Shown here: one piece after another, positions 12,310-12,328 of the stretch | How the letters are laid out: each line of letters starts with the position of its first letter | How positions within the stretch are numbered: position 1 is the first letter of the stretch | Assembly: GCA_905235885.1 (NCBI GenBank) | Contig: CAJONM010000078.1 | Coordinates: 1-12,328, forward strand | From: an uncultured Clostridia bacterium | Lineage (GTDB): Bacteria; Bacillota; Clostridia; UBA1381 | DNA length: 12,328 bases | Direction of reading: 5' to 3' | The notes under the pieces: model-generated | Seen by the model: the letters and a program-made list of their open reading frames with translations, nothing else | What the model was told of the DNA's origin: nothing | Database searches by the model: none | Made by a program: the position numbers and the translations under genes

Positions 12310-12328
12310 CTTTAAGCTGTCGTTCCTA

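Noticed and set aside
12207..12328. Cobalamin riboswitch in the leader
   Set aside because: Expected from context, but I could not find the conserved core in the 122 nt present; only a terminator-like hairpin is supported.

Overview
The window looks like a chromosomal segment of an endospore-forming Gram-positive bacterium of the class Clostridia, probably a gut-type Oscillospiraceae/Eubacteriales relative. The evidence is an unmistakable spoIVA gene, energy-coupling-factor (ECF) vitamin transport genes, an SLH-anchored wall protein, strong AGGAGG-type ribosome binding sites and balanced base composition. All but one of the nine genes lie on the minus strand. No rRNA, tRNA, CRISPR array, insertion sequence or phage gene was seen.

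Layout, left to right. (1) 1-1551: the N-terminal 430 residues of valyl-tRNA synthetase (valS, minus, cut by the left edge), preceded by a 65-residue two-helix membrane protein and a near-consensus sigma-A promoter (TTGACA, 17 nt, GATAAT). (2) 1649-2305: a plus-strand single-stranded-DNA-binding (OB-fold) protein that ends at a bidirectional hairpin terminator. (3) 2360-5374: a minus-strand sporulation cluster in the order spoIVA, a DUF4163/DUF3298 lipoprotein, and a PdaB-like membrane-anchored polysaccharide deacetylase. Together the last two carry the domains that Bacillus subtilis PdaC has in one chain. (4) 5527-12206: a tightly packed five-gene minus-strand operon. In transcription order it encodes a secreted transcobalamin-like (DUF4430) protein, a wall-anchored alpha-helical-repeat protein with three SLH domains, a membrane-anchored DUF4430 protein on a Pro/Thr stalk, EcfT, and one polypeptide fusing two ECF ATPases to a substrate-binding S component. 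Gene junctions use ATGA or longer overlaps, so the last four products are probably translationally coupled. The leader carries a 12-bp terminator-like hairpin directly before the first ribosome binding site, which suggests attenuation.

The most interesting part is region 4. Animal B12 carriers (transcobalamin, intrinsic factor) consist of an alpha/alpha-barrel domain plus a DUF4430-type beta domain. This operon appears to encode the same two kinds of domain on separate, differently anchored surface proteins next to a complete ECF transporter. My inference is a surface capture-and-relay system for a cobalamin-like corrinoid, but no substrate is proven by the sequence and no B12 riboswitch core is visible inside the window.
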